Shown here: in pieces, positions 1-6,716 of the stretch
Numbering within the stretch: position 1 is the first letter of the stretch
Layout: the number at the start of each line of letters is the position of its first letter
NCBI GenBank assembly: GCA_029256645.1
Contig: JAQSXM010000097.1
Location: 1 to 9,479 of the forward strand
Length of the DNA stretch: 9,479 nucleotides
Origin: Sporomusa sp.
Lineage (GTDB): Bacteria; Bacillota_C; Negativicutes; Sporomusales; Sporomusaceae
Direction of reading: 5' to 3'
Notes under the pieces: model-generated
Seen by the model: the letters and a program-made list of their open reading frames with translations, nothing else
Databases searched by the model: none
Told to the model about the DNA's origin: nothing
Made by a program: the position numbers and the translations under genes

Positions 1-495
1 ACCGACCATATCTGTCCGGCCGGAGCCCTGTATTTGCCGATCCGTTCGAACATCCCGGAACTTTCTAAGCATGCTTTTAAGGTGGTGGATGACACCTTTG
101 CCGACCGGGCCGGCAAAGCGGGCGGCGGCTTGATCGTCGGCGGTGCCAACTACGGTCAGGGATCAAGCCGGGAGCAAGCCGTTATGGTGCCAAGATACCT
201 TGGCGTTAAAGCGGTAATTGCCAAGAGCTTTGCCCGGCTGCATTTGGCGAACCTGGTAAACTGGGGTCTCCTGCCGCTGACTTTTACGAATAGCGACGAT
301 TTTGACACAATCAGCCAGGGTGACCGGCTGACATTTGATACTGCAGTATTATCTGAAGGACAGCACATTATCGTTAAGAATGAGACGAAAGCTGTTACTA
401 TTGTTGTTGCCTGTCCCCTCTGCCAGGAGGATCTGGAATCGATAAAAGCAGGTGGCCGGCTAAATCAGGTGAAAGCCAAAAACCGGAACAGCTAG
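1..495 (+). CDS. Aconitase-family hydratase, C-terminal part (partial gene)
   Basis: The reading frame is open from the first base and ends at TAG 493-495, so the window holds only the last 164 codons. The visible part is the C-terminal swivel domain of aconitase-family enzymes, which isomerise citrate and isocitrate through cis-aconitate using a 4Fe-4S cluster. Direct evidence is TDHICPAG at fragment residues 1-8, RSNIP at 15-19, the GGANYGQGSSREQ block at 47-59, and LGVKAVIAKSFARLHLANLVNWGLLPL at 67-93 (key residues: K70, K75, R79, N84). S55-S56-R57 match the substrate-binding Ser and Arg of the family. The ending resembles the single-chain bacterial aconitases of about 640 residues. The cluster cysteines lie upstream, outside the window. 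A homoaconitase or another hydro-lyase specificity cannot be excluded. It probably heads or belongs to an operon with the next two genes (45-nt gap). Confidence 0.9.
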   Translation, partial: TDHICPAGALYLPIRSNIPELSKHAFKVVDDTFADRAGKAGGGLIVGGANYGQGSSREQAVMVPRYLGVKAVIAKSFARLHLANLVNWGLLPLTFTNSDDFDTISQGDRLTFDTAVLSEGQHIIVKNETKAVTIVVACPLCQEDLESIKAGGRLNQVKAKNRNS

Positions 496-540
496 CGACA
501 CAGCCATCACAAAGTGACTTTGCTAGAGAGAGGAGCGGAA

Positions 541-1320
541 ATGATGAACGCTCTTGAGAAAAAGCTGGTGGGAATCCTCACAACCCTGCGGCACCAGTAT
601 GGCGTTACCGCAGTTAAGTGTAACCTGGAAGCGGAAGGCATCCGGCTCGACGAAGTAGCCCGCACCAAGGAGATCGTACTCAGCTCCGGTGTCGGCCTTA
701 CCATAAAACTCGGTGGCTGTGAGGCGTTGACAGACCTCCGGCTGGCCAAAATGTTTGGTGTCAATAGTATCATGGCGCCGATGATCGAGTCCAGATTTGC
801 TTTGGAAAAGTACCTTGATATGGTTGCAGCTGAATATGCAGCTGATGAACTGGCTGATATGAAGTTGCTTATTAATATTGAAACAACCGACGGGTATGAA
901 AAAATTGACCAGATCCTGAGCGCTGATAATATTGACCGGTTGCACGGTATTGTGCTGGGGCGCACTGACCTCGTGAAGGCCCTGGGCGTGACTGATGTTA
1001 ACGCGCCGCAAGTGCTGGACATTGCGAGAAATTTATTTACTAAAGCCAGGCAGCACTCACTCCTTTGTATTGTTGGCGGCGGGACTACCGTAACGTCCGT
1101 ACCCTTTTTCCAGCAGCTGCAAGGAGTGCTGGATGGCTTCGAGACCAGAAAAGTGGTATTTGCTGACACCGGTAAGTCCGGGGGAGAGCTGGCAGAAGGC
1201 ATTCTGCTGGCACTCCGATTTGAATACCACTGGTATGAACTGAAGCAGCAGTATTATGGCAGGATCTACAACGAAGACGCTGCTAAAATGAAGAACCTGG
1301 CCAATGTTTTACAGCTATAG
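541..1320 (+). CDS. HpcH/HpaI aldolase / citrate-lyase-beta-like protein
   Basis: This 259-residue protein has the phosphoenolpyruvate/pyruvate TIM-barrel features of the HpcH/HpaI aldolase and CitE-like superfamily. LTIKLGGCEA (residues 53-62) is an early strand. INIETTDGYE (111-120) carries E114, and GIVLGRTDL (136-144) carries D143; in this family these positions bind the divalent metal that holds the pyruvate enolate. CIVGGG (176-181) and FETRKVVF (200-207) follow. The start is ATG 541 or ATG 544: AGGAG at 531-535 lies 5 nt before the first and 8 nt before the second. A GTG at 514 in frame is unlikely because it precedes the ribosome binding site. The gene follows the aconitase-like gene by 45 nt and precedes the RraA-like gene by 32 nt, so co-transcription is likely. 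The substrate is unknown; cleavage of a hydroxy-oxo acid or a CoA thioester is possible. It is not the citrate lyase beta subunit itself, which is encoded at 3320-4228. Confidence 0.85.
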   Translation: MMNALEKKLVGILTTLRHQYGVTAVKCNLEAEGIRLDEVARTKEIVLSSGVGLTIKLGGCEALTDLRLAKMFGVNSIMAPMIESRFALEKYLDMVAAEYAADELADMKLLINIETTDGYEKIDQILSADNIDRLHGIVLGRTDLVKALGVTDVNAPQVLDIARNLFTKARQHSLLCIVGGGTTVTSVPFFQQLQGVLDGFETRKVVFADTGKSGGELAEGILLALRFEYHWYELKQQYYGRIYNEDAAKMKNLANVLQL

Positions 1321-1352
1321 TCATTGCGATAGCAGCTATTGTGGAGGAGAAT

Positions 1353-1973
1353 ATGCAAAAAACAATTGACGGGTTTGGGCTGTTACCAACCACCTGCATA
1401 TCGGATGCAATGCAGGGATTAAATAATTTTGACACCGCCGTCAAACCCCTCAAGGCAGAGTATAGAATCTGCGGACAGGCAATCACTGTTAAGATGCCGG
1501 CCGGTGATAATATGATGGTGCTAAAAGCTATAAAAGAAGCCCGGCCGGGCGATATCTTAGTGATTGATGCCGCGAACTACTCCTATCGGGCGGTTGCCGG
1601 CGATTTTGTTATCGGCCTGGCGCAGGTTCTCGGGTTAGGCGGTGTGGTGGCATATGGTACGATTCGTGATGTTCAAAGCATCAAAGCAATGAATTTTCCA
1701 GTCTTTTGCACCGGAACAACAGTTGCCTGCAGTCAGAAAATCGGCGCAGGCGAGGTTAATGTCCCTATATCGTGTGGCAATGCCACTGTCCATCCAGGCG
1801 ATATAATCATCGGGGATGCTGACGGTGTAGTTGCTGTGCCGCAGTCAGAGGCGAGCATTATTTTGGCGGCAGCCCGGAAAAAGCTGCAACAGGATGAAGC
1901 GCGTGCTAAACGTGTGTTAGTGGACGCACAGTCGGCCATGGACTATCTCAATAGCCTTATTCAAGAAAAATAG
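1353..1973 (+). CDS. RraA family protein (HMG/CHA aldolase-like)
   Basis: This 206-residue protein belongs to the RraA / 4-hydroxy-4-methyl-2-oxoglutarate aldolase family. Visible marks are TTCISDAM (13-20), GQAITVK (41-47), RPGDILVID (64-72), GGVVAYGTIRD (96-106) with the conserved R105-D106 pair that in aldolase members binds substrate and metal, and HPGDIIIGDADGVVAVP (147-163). Family members are either pyruvate aldolases, often with oxaloacetate decarboxylase side activity, or RNase E inhibitors. The catabolic neighbours and the intact R-D pair favour an enzyme, but the substrate is inferred. ATG 1353 is chosen because GGAGGAG (1343-1349) sits just upstream; an in-frame GTG at 1341 would overlap that site. 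The stop codon lies inside the left arm of the terminator at 1972-2006. It is the last gene of the upstream operon. Confidence 0.88.
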   Translation: MQKTIDGFGLLPTTCISDAMQGLNNFDTAVKPLKAEYRICGQAITVKMPAGDNMMVLKAIKEARPGDILVIDAANYSYRAVAGDFVIGLAQVLGLGGVVAYGTIRDVQSIKAMNFPVFCTGTTVACSQKIGAGEVNVPISCGNATVHPGDIIIGDADGVVAVPQSEASIILAAARKKLQQDEARAKRVLVDAQSAMDYLNSLIQEK

Positions 1974-2006
1974 CAACCCTTGCCAGGTAATCATGCAAGG
2001 GTTGCT
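1972..2006. terminator. Bidirectional Rho-independent terminator between convergent genes
   Basis: A perfect 12-bp inverted repeat is formed by 1972-1983 (AGCAACCCTTGC) and 1995-2006, with an 11-nt loop. On the minus strand the stem is followed by ATTTTTC, a fair U-tract that would stop transcription of the LysR gene. On the plus strand it is followed only by GTTTAAA, a weaker tail. The left arm overlaps the last base pair of the RraA stop codon region, and the right arm ends 2 nt from the LysR stop, so both convergent units share it. Confidence 0.8.
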
Positions 2007-2008
2007 GT

Positions 2009-2878
2009 TTAAAGATCCAGATAATCAATTGTATCGGAAAACTCGACAAACGCGTTGACTGCATTGATTGATAATGCCTCTTTTTGATAAATCATCCAGG
2101 TCCGGCGCATGACAGGCTGATTATTTTGATCTGTGATAACTGTCTTATATACGCCGTCTGATTTGAGCAGGATCATGCTCCCCATGATCGCGTACCCATG
2201 GCCATGTTCGACCATGTCCTTACAAGTGTCAAGACGATCAACCTCCATGCTGATAAACGGGGGGACCGTAAAGTTTTCCCGCCACCAATTATCGATTAAT
2301 AATTGGACTGCGTCATCTGTACGGTAGCTTATTCTGGGGAGATTCGGCAGATCCTGGATTGAAACCGGTTCTTTTGAGGCAATGCACATCGTTTCTTCAA
2401 AAAGTAGTTTCTTTTCGTCCGGCCAGGGATACTCGCCGCGTAAGAACCCAATATGAGCTCCGTGGGTGTTGACCAGGTTTAAAACCTCTTTACTCCAGAC
2501 CGTATTTACCTTAAATTCCATCTGCGGGTAGTGGGTTTTAAAAAGCTTTAGCAGACGCGGCAGTTTGTATTTGGTCATATAGTGTGTTGCGGCGATGCGT
2601 AAAGTCCCTCTGACGCCCTCGTGCATATTGGTAATCCGGTCTTTGATTTCCTGTATCCGGGTCAGCATCTCTTTAGAGCACTTGGCAAGATACTCTCCCT
2701 GGGACGTGAAATGGATTCCCTTACCTGATCGATAGACTAGCTTCGCGCCTAACTCGTCTTCGATCTGGCGTAACCGGGTCGTAAGAGCAGGCTGGGAAAT
2801 GAAAAGAACTTGTCCGGTTTTGGTAATATTTCTTTTTTCATATAGAACATGAAAGATAAGCCAATCGCGTTCATCCAT
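2009..2878 (-). CDS. LysR-type transcriptional regulator
   Basis: This 289-residue protein has the typical length and layout of a LysR regulator. An N-terminal winged helix-turn-helix spans about residues 1-60; ITKTGQVLFISQPALTTRLR (18-37) is the family's recognition region, followed by IEDELGAKLVYRSGKGIHFTSQGE. A linker helix and a periplasmic-binding-protein-like effector domain follow from about residue 90, with RGTLRIAATHYMTKYKLPRLL at the first strand. The start is ATG at 2878, because AAGGAGA lies 7 nt upstream; a longer frame to 2905 runs across that site. The gene is divergent from citDEF, the usual geometry for a LysR activator or repressor of its neighbour, so control of citrate lyase is inferred. 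The effector may be citrate or a related acid, which the sequence does not show. It is convergent with the aldolase operon and probably autoregulated from the shared intergenic region. Confidence 0.92.
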   Translation of the reverse strand: MDERDWLIFHVLYEKRNITKTGQVLFISQPALTTRLRQIEDELGAKLVYRSGKGIHFTSQGEYLAKCSKEMLTRIQEIKDRITNMHEGVRGTLRIAATHYMTKYKLPRLLKLFKTHYPQMEFKVNTVWSKEVLNLVNTHGAHIGFLRGEYPWPDEKKLLFEETMCIASKEPVSIQDLPNLPRISYRTDDAVQLLIDNWWRENFTVPPFISMEVDRLDTCKDMVEHGHGYAIMGSMILLKSDGVYKTVITDQNNQPVMRRTWMIYQKEALSINAVNAFVEFSDTIDYLDL

Positions 2879-3033
2879 ACTGTTTCTCCTTGGGAATATT
2901 ACCAACTTATTGTTTCGCTGTAGTTGTATTCGCGATTGCAGTAAATAATCCTCTATGCCAACAAGGGATCAACATCCTGATCGGAATAGGGGAACAGACA
3001 GTGTCCTAAATTGCGAGATAGGGAGGATTACTC
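2879..3033. promoter_or_regulatory. Divergent regulatory region between the LysR gene and citD
   Basis: This 155-nt gap must hold the promoters of both divergent units. An imperfect dyad, TGTATTCGCGATTGCA at 2925-2940 (6 of 8 pairs match), is the best candidate LysR operator. A second short dyad, GATCA (2967-2971) with TGATC (2978-2982), lies closer to citD. No consensus sigma-70 promoter for citD is convincing, as expected for an activator-dependent promoter. On the minus strand, TTTACT followed 17 nt later by TACAGC is a weak candidate for the LysR gene. GGGAGG at 3021-3026 is the citD ribosome binding site. Confidence 0.5.
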
Positions 3034-3318
3034 ATGACAAGGCTGTTAAAACCGGCGCAGGCAGGTACGCTTGAATCGTCGGATATCCTTATAATGCTGG
3101 CTCCTGCTGAAGCGGGTGCCGGTATCCAGGTTGAACTGCACACTCCGACCAGGCAACAGTATGGGGAACACATCAGGAGCCTGATCGTAAAGATATTTGA
3201 GGCCCAGGGGATCCAGGATGCAATTGTACACGCCAATGAAAAAGGCGCTTTAGACTATACGATAGAAGCCCGGGTTAAAACAGCGATTAAGCGGGCTTCA
3301 GGCCAGGGGGGATTCTAA
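3034..3318 (+). CDS. citD: Citrate lyase acyl carrier protein (gamma subunit)
   Basis: This 94-residue protein has the length and motifs of CitD, the small acyl carrier subunit of citrate lyase. The AGTLESSD block at residues 10-17 contains the serine expected to carry the 2'-(5''-phosphoribosyl)-3'-dephospho-CoA prosthetic group; by alignment with known CitD this is S15. The later QQYGEHIRSLI (41-51) and NEKGALDYTIEARVKTAIKRA (68-88; key residues D74, E78, R80) are also typical. The acetylated carrier exchanges acetyl for citryl on the alpha subunit, and the beta subunit cleaves citryl-carrier to oxaloacetate. ATG 3034 has GGGAGG 7 nt upstream. It is the first gene of citDEF and its stop is separated from citE by a single base, so translational coupling is likely. 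The maturation genes citX and citG and the ligase citC are absent from the window. Confidence 0.95.
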   Translation: MTRLLKPAQAGTLESSDILIMLAPAEAGAGIQVELHTPTRQQYGEHIRSLIVKIFEAQGIQDAIVHANEKGALDYTIEARVKTAIKRASGQGGF

Positions 3319-3319
3319 T

Positions 3320-4228
3320 ATGTTGAAAGAACGACTGCGGCGGACTGTTTTGTATGCAGCCGGCAATAATCCCGGACTGCTGCAGAACGCCGCGATATAT
3401 GGAGCAGACAGCGTAATTTTCGATGTTGAGGACTCCGTAGCTGTTTCAGAAAAGGACAGCGCCCGGGAGCTTGTTTATCATGCGCTAAAAAAGCTTACGT
3501 TTCCGTGCGAGATTGGGGTGCGTATCAATCATATCAGTACCCCCTGGGGCTATGACGACCTGGAATACCTGCTGCCGGCGCAGCCGGACTATATTCGCTT
3601 GCCTAAAGGTGAAAGCGGGGACGAAATTAAGGATATCGATACTATCATAACAAAAGTAGAAGCGCAGCAGGGATTTGAACCCGGATCAATTAAGCTGATG
3701 GTTTCGATTGAAAGCCCTAAGGGTCTGCGCAACGCCTATGAAATTGCCTCTGCCAGTCCACGCATGATCGCAATTGCGATTGGCGGCGAAGATTTTGCCG
3801 CCTCGCTTAAGACCGAAAAAACACGGGGAAATATCTTTACCGGCGGCCGGGAGCTGTTCGTTGCCAGAAGTATGATTGTATTTGCCGCAAGGGAAGCCGG
3901 GATTCAGGCCATTGATTCCGTATTCTCCGATTTACGGGATGAAGAAACACTGATCAATGAAGTAACGATGGTTAAAGAATTGGGTTTTGACGGTAAATCA
4001 TGTATAAACCCTCGCCAAATCGATATTATCCACCAGGTATTTACCCCTTCGGCGCAAGAGATTGACTACGCCCACAGGGTTCTGGCTGTTTTTGAGGAAG
4101 CCGCAGCCAATAATTCCGGTGTTATCGCTTTAGATGGCAAGATGATTGATATGCCCATGGTCATAAGAGCCGAGAGAGTGTTAGCAAATGCCCGCGCCGC
4201 CGGCATTTACCAGAAGGGGGTAATCTGA
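3320..4228 (+). CDS. citE: Citrate lyase beta subunit (citryl-ACP lyase)
   Basis: This 302-residue protein matches CitE in length and in its motifs along the TIM barrel: LRRTVLYAAGNNP (6-18), SVIFDVEDSV (31-40), GVRIN (66-70), DYIRLPK (90-96), SIESPKG (129-135) with E131, and AIGGEDFA (153-160) with D158. R68, E131 and D158 fit the substrate and Mg2+ binding positions of the family. It cleaves the citryl-carrier thioester formed on CitD into oxaloacetate and acetyl-carrier. The gene starts one base after the citD stop, with a G-rich ribosome binding site at 3305-3311 inside the citD end. Its own TGA stop shares an A with the citF ATG (4226-4230), so translation of the three subunits is coupled. 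No defect is seen. It is clearly distinct from the shorter CitE-like protein at 541-1320. Confidence 0.95.
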   Translation: MLKERLRRTVLYAAGNNPGLLQNAAIYGADSVIFDVEDSVAVSEKDSARELVYHALKKLTFPCEIGVRINHISTPWGYDDLEYLLPAQPDYIRLPKGESGDEIKDIDTIITKVEAQQGFEPGSIKLMVSIESPKGLRNAYEIASASPRMIAIAIGGEDFAASLKTEKTRGNIFTGGRELFVARSMIVFAAREAGIQAIDSVFSDLRDEETLINEVTMVKELGFDGKSCINPRQIDIIHQVFTPSAQEIDYAHRVLAVFEEAAANNSGVIALDGKMIDMPMVIRAERVLANARAAGIYQKGVI

Positions 4229-5774
4229 TGATTAATGCAGCAGGCCGGGAGATTCCCGCCAGCATCCAAGGCTATAAGGAGATAACAAACTATGCCGGAC
4301 CGTTTGCAACCCCGCCGCCGGCAGATGCGCGCAAGGCAGGTCCAACGCTTAAAGCGGTATATCCGGGCGAAAATAAACTGCTGGCATCCATTGATGAGGC
4401 AATTGAGGCAGCCGGGTTACAAGACGGCATGACCATTTCGTTTCATCATCATTTCCGTAACGGTGATTATGTAATGAATCGGGTCATTGCGGCGATTGCC
4501 CAAAAAGGGATCAAAGGTCTGACCTTAGCACCAAGCTCTTTTTTAGATACAAATGATGAATTAATCCCCTATTTTCAGCAAGGAGTCCTGATTGCGGCTG
4601 AAACAAGTGGTTTGAGAAATAAGCTTGGCCAGTTTTTGACGACCAATAAATTAACAAAGCCAACGATCATTCGTTCTCATGGCGGCCGGGTGCGGGCCAT
4701 CGAGAGCGGGGAACTGAGGATTGACGTCGCGTTTATCGGTGCACCCACCTGTGATACCTATGGAAATATCAACGGTGTGCATGGCTCTGCAGCCTGCGGC
4801 TCTATGGGGTATGCCACGGTCGATAGCCGGATGGCTGATACGGTGGTGGCAATCACGGACAATTTAGTGGATCATCCCATTTGCCCGGTAAGTATTCCCC
4901 AGCACAGGTTGATTATATCGTCAAGGTTGACTGCATCGGTGATCCAAAAGGGATTTCCACCGGCGCCTTGCGGGTTACCTCCAATCCCCGTGATCTCCAG
5001 ATTGCCAAGCTTGCTGCTAAAGTCATTGAATATGCGGGCTATTTTAAAGAGGGATTTGGCATGCAGCTAGGCGCAGGCGCTGCCACTGTGGCGGCAGGCA
5101 AATACCTAAGGCAGGTTATGCTCAGGGACAAAGTTGCCGCAAGCTTTGCGATTGGCGGTATCGTCGGCCCATTTTGCGATTTACTTGATGAAGGTCTGAT
5201 TCGAACCTTATTTGATGTACAGAGCTTTGACGCGAGGACAATTCAATCACTCCGCGACAACCCCCGGCATCAGGAGTATGATTGCACTTTCTATGCTAAT
5301 CCCTGGAATAAAGGCCCCATGGTAAACAAGCTTGACTATGTTGTCCTGGGGGCCACAGAAGTAGACATTAATTTCAACGTCAATGTAATGACTGATTCCA
5401 ACGGCATCATGATGGGGGCTCTCGGCGGTCATCCCGATGCATCGGCCGGGGCAAAATGCACCATCATCTGTGCACCGCTGCTCAGGGGCCGCCTGCCGAT
5501 GGTCACAGACGCTGTGCAAACCATCTCCACCCCGGGTGAGACGGTAGACGTAATTGTTACAGACCGCGGCGTGGCAGTGAACCCCAAACGCCAGGATCTG
5601 ATTGAAAATCTGAAGGGATCAGGACTACCCCTCATGACCATAGAACAACTCCGGGATACGGCCTATGACCTTGGCGGTAAACCAGGCCCGCTGAATATAA
5701 GCGACGAGGTGGTTGCTGTGGTGGAATACCGTGATGGCACAGTATTAGACGTAATCAGGCGCCCTGTTTTATAG
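4228..5774 (+). pseudogene. citF: Citrate lyase alpha subunit, frameshifted near 4902
   Basis: CitF is the alpha subunit, the citrate:acetyl-carrier transferase that loads citrate on CitD. The first 225 codons are in one frame, with MTISFHHHFRNGD at 68-80 and a recognisable run to AITDNLVDHPICPVSIPQ ending at 4902. The homologous continuation AQVDYIVKVDCIGDPKG then runs in the -1 frame from 4902 to TAA 5772-5774. It includes GYFKEGFGMQLGAG and GGHPDASAGAK (G400 onward if the frame is restored). Reinserting one base, most simply a second G in CAG-GCA, gives an unbroken protein of 515 residues, the usual size for CitF. As sequenced, the first frame runs on to 5070, making a truncated 280-residue product, and the second frame has no convincing start or ribosome binding site. 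No obvious slippery heptamer is present, so this is either a recent inactivating deletion or a sequencing error. AAGGGGG at 4214-4220 supports ATG 4228. Confidence 0.9.
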
Positions 5775-5850
5775 GATTGCCCCCCTTTATTAGGGAAAAG
5801 GACCGTAGGACGATTCTGCTGGCTTCCAGAGAAGTTTTTTACAAATAGGA

Positions 5851-5891
5851 AACCGCTAGTTGCCTGTTGATGAGCAATAGCGGTTTTTTTT
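5851..5891 (+). terminator. Rho-independent terminator after citDEF
   Basis: AACCGCTA (5851-5858) pairs with TAGCGGTT (5878-5885). The stem is extended by TTGC (5860-5863) with GCAA (5874-5877) across one bulged base. A run of eight T (5884-5891) follows on the plus strand. This is a strong intrinsic terminator about 75 nt after the citF stop and marks the end of the citrate lyase operon. Confidence 0.9.
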
Positions 5892-6194
5892 GTTGTATTT
5901 TTGCCGTGTGATATATTGCTTCAGAAAAGGTATCACTGGTTTTTATATTTATATGGTAAATGTTATATTAAAACTAATATTGGGCGAAGTGGTTATATCA
6001 AAAAAATGTCATTAAATATTATCAGTTATTATGAATTGGAAAAGTTATGCTAATATGGTAATATAAAAATATTGGTTAGGAGAAAAATTTGGATGATTAT
6101 TGCGAAAAATGGAGGGCGGAAATAGGTTTAGGGCGAATTTGAACAGATTATAATAGTTATCGTTCCAAAATATTATGTAAGTGAGGGTTTCATT
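5892..6194 (+). promoter_or_regulatory. AT-rich leader and promoter region before the zinc-ribbon gene
   Basis: About 300 nt with no long ORF and a marked rise in A+T. Two promoter candidates are seen. TTGGAA (6036-6041) with TAATAT (6059-6064) has a 17-nt spacer. A perfect -10 TATAAT (6149-6154) has a weak -35 TTTAGG (6127-6132) at 16 nt, about 40 nt before the ATG at 6195. AATAT recurs every 8 nt at 6052, 6060 and 6068. An AGGAG at 6078-6082 precedes a possible 17-codon ORF (TTG 6089 to TGA 6142), which could be a leader peptide. Functions are inferred. Confidence 0.4.
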
Positions 6195-6716
6195 ATGGAA
6201 TTTGTCTTATGGATTGGTTTTTGTGTTGGTATAGGGTATTATGCTCAAACAAAGGGGCGGAATTCTGTTGTTTGGGGGCTCATAGCGTTTATTATTAGCC
6301 CTTTAATTGCAGGTATTATTTTGGCCCTTATGAAAGATAACAAAATTGTTGATAGTATAACAGAAATAAAAATGGATCACCAGCAATTACGTGATCGGGT
6401 AGAAACAAATGAAAAAATTGCAGATAAAAAATTCGAGCAGCTTGGATTAAAAACCGATTCTTCTGCATTGTTGAATAATTCAAATGAAACTTTACACATT
6501 GCAGATTCTGATTATAAAACGTGTCCTTACTGCAAAGAAAGAATTAAGAAAAATGCAATTAGATGTAAGCATTGTCAAGCAATGATTGATGATGTTGTGC
6601 CTGAGTTATGCCCATTTTGTCAGGAAGATATTCTTTCAATAGATAAGGTTTGCACACATTGTAAAGCTGAATTAAACCGAGATAATCCTAAAATTATTAA
6701 GCAGGAAACTGTATGA
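6195..6716 (+). CDS. Membrane-anchored double zinc-ribbon protein
   Basis: This 173-residue protein starts with a hydrophobic region of two likely membrane segments, about residues 3-16 and 25-46, separated by a short polar stretch (QTKGRNS). A charged, probably helical or coiled-coil linker follows (about 50-85, rich in E, K, D and Q). The C-terminal half holds two zinc-ribbon units. The first pairs C110-P-Y-C113 with C124-K-H-C127, and the second pairs C139-P-F-C142 with C153-T-H-C156. Each CxxC pair would bind half of a zinc site, as in rubredoxin-like double zinc ribbons. The ribbons probably face the cytoplasm and bind protein or nucleic acid, but no function is recognised. GAGGG lies about 8 nt before ATG 6195. 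The stop overlaps the next start by 4 nt (ATGA), so the two genes are translationally coupled. The gene is much richer in A+T than the citrate genes to its left. Confidence 0.82.
   Translation: MEFVLWIGFCVGIGYYAQTKGRNSVVWGLIAFIISPLIAGIILALMKDNKIVDSITEIKMDHQQLRDRVETNEKIADKKFEQLGLKTDSSALLNNSNETLHIADSDYKTCPYCKERIKKNAIRCKHCQAMIDDVVPELCPFCQEDILSIDKVCTHCKAELNRDNPKIIKQETV

Noticed and set aside
507..1202. Long minus-strand frame (231 codons) opposite the aldolase gene
   Set aside because: It is a shadow of a well-supported plus-strand gene, has low-complexity Ser-rich content, and lacks a ribosome binding site or family features.
3006..3236. Minus-strand ORFs opposite citD
   Set aside because: citD is unambiguous on the plus strand, and these frames are antisense shadows without initiation signals.
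4890..4910. Programmed -1 ribosomal frameshift in citF
   Set aside because: A slip after CAG 4900-4902 would give the right protein, but the bases (ATT CCC CAG CAC) do not form an X XXY YYZ slippery site and no stimulatory hairpin is evident just downstream.
4881..5774. Independent gene starting at TTG 4881
   Set aside because: The product is the second half of CitF, and no ribosome binding site precedes the TTG. The join with the upstream frame is homologous and seamless after one base is restored, so it is part of the broken citF.
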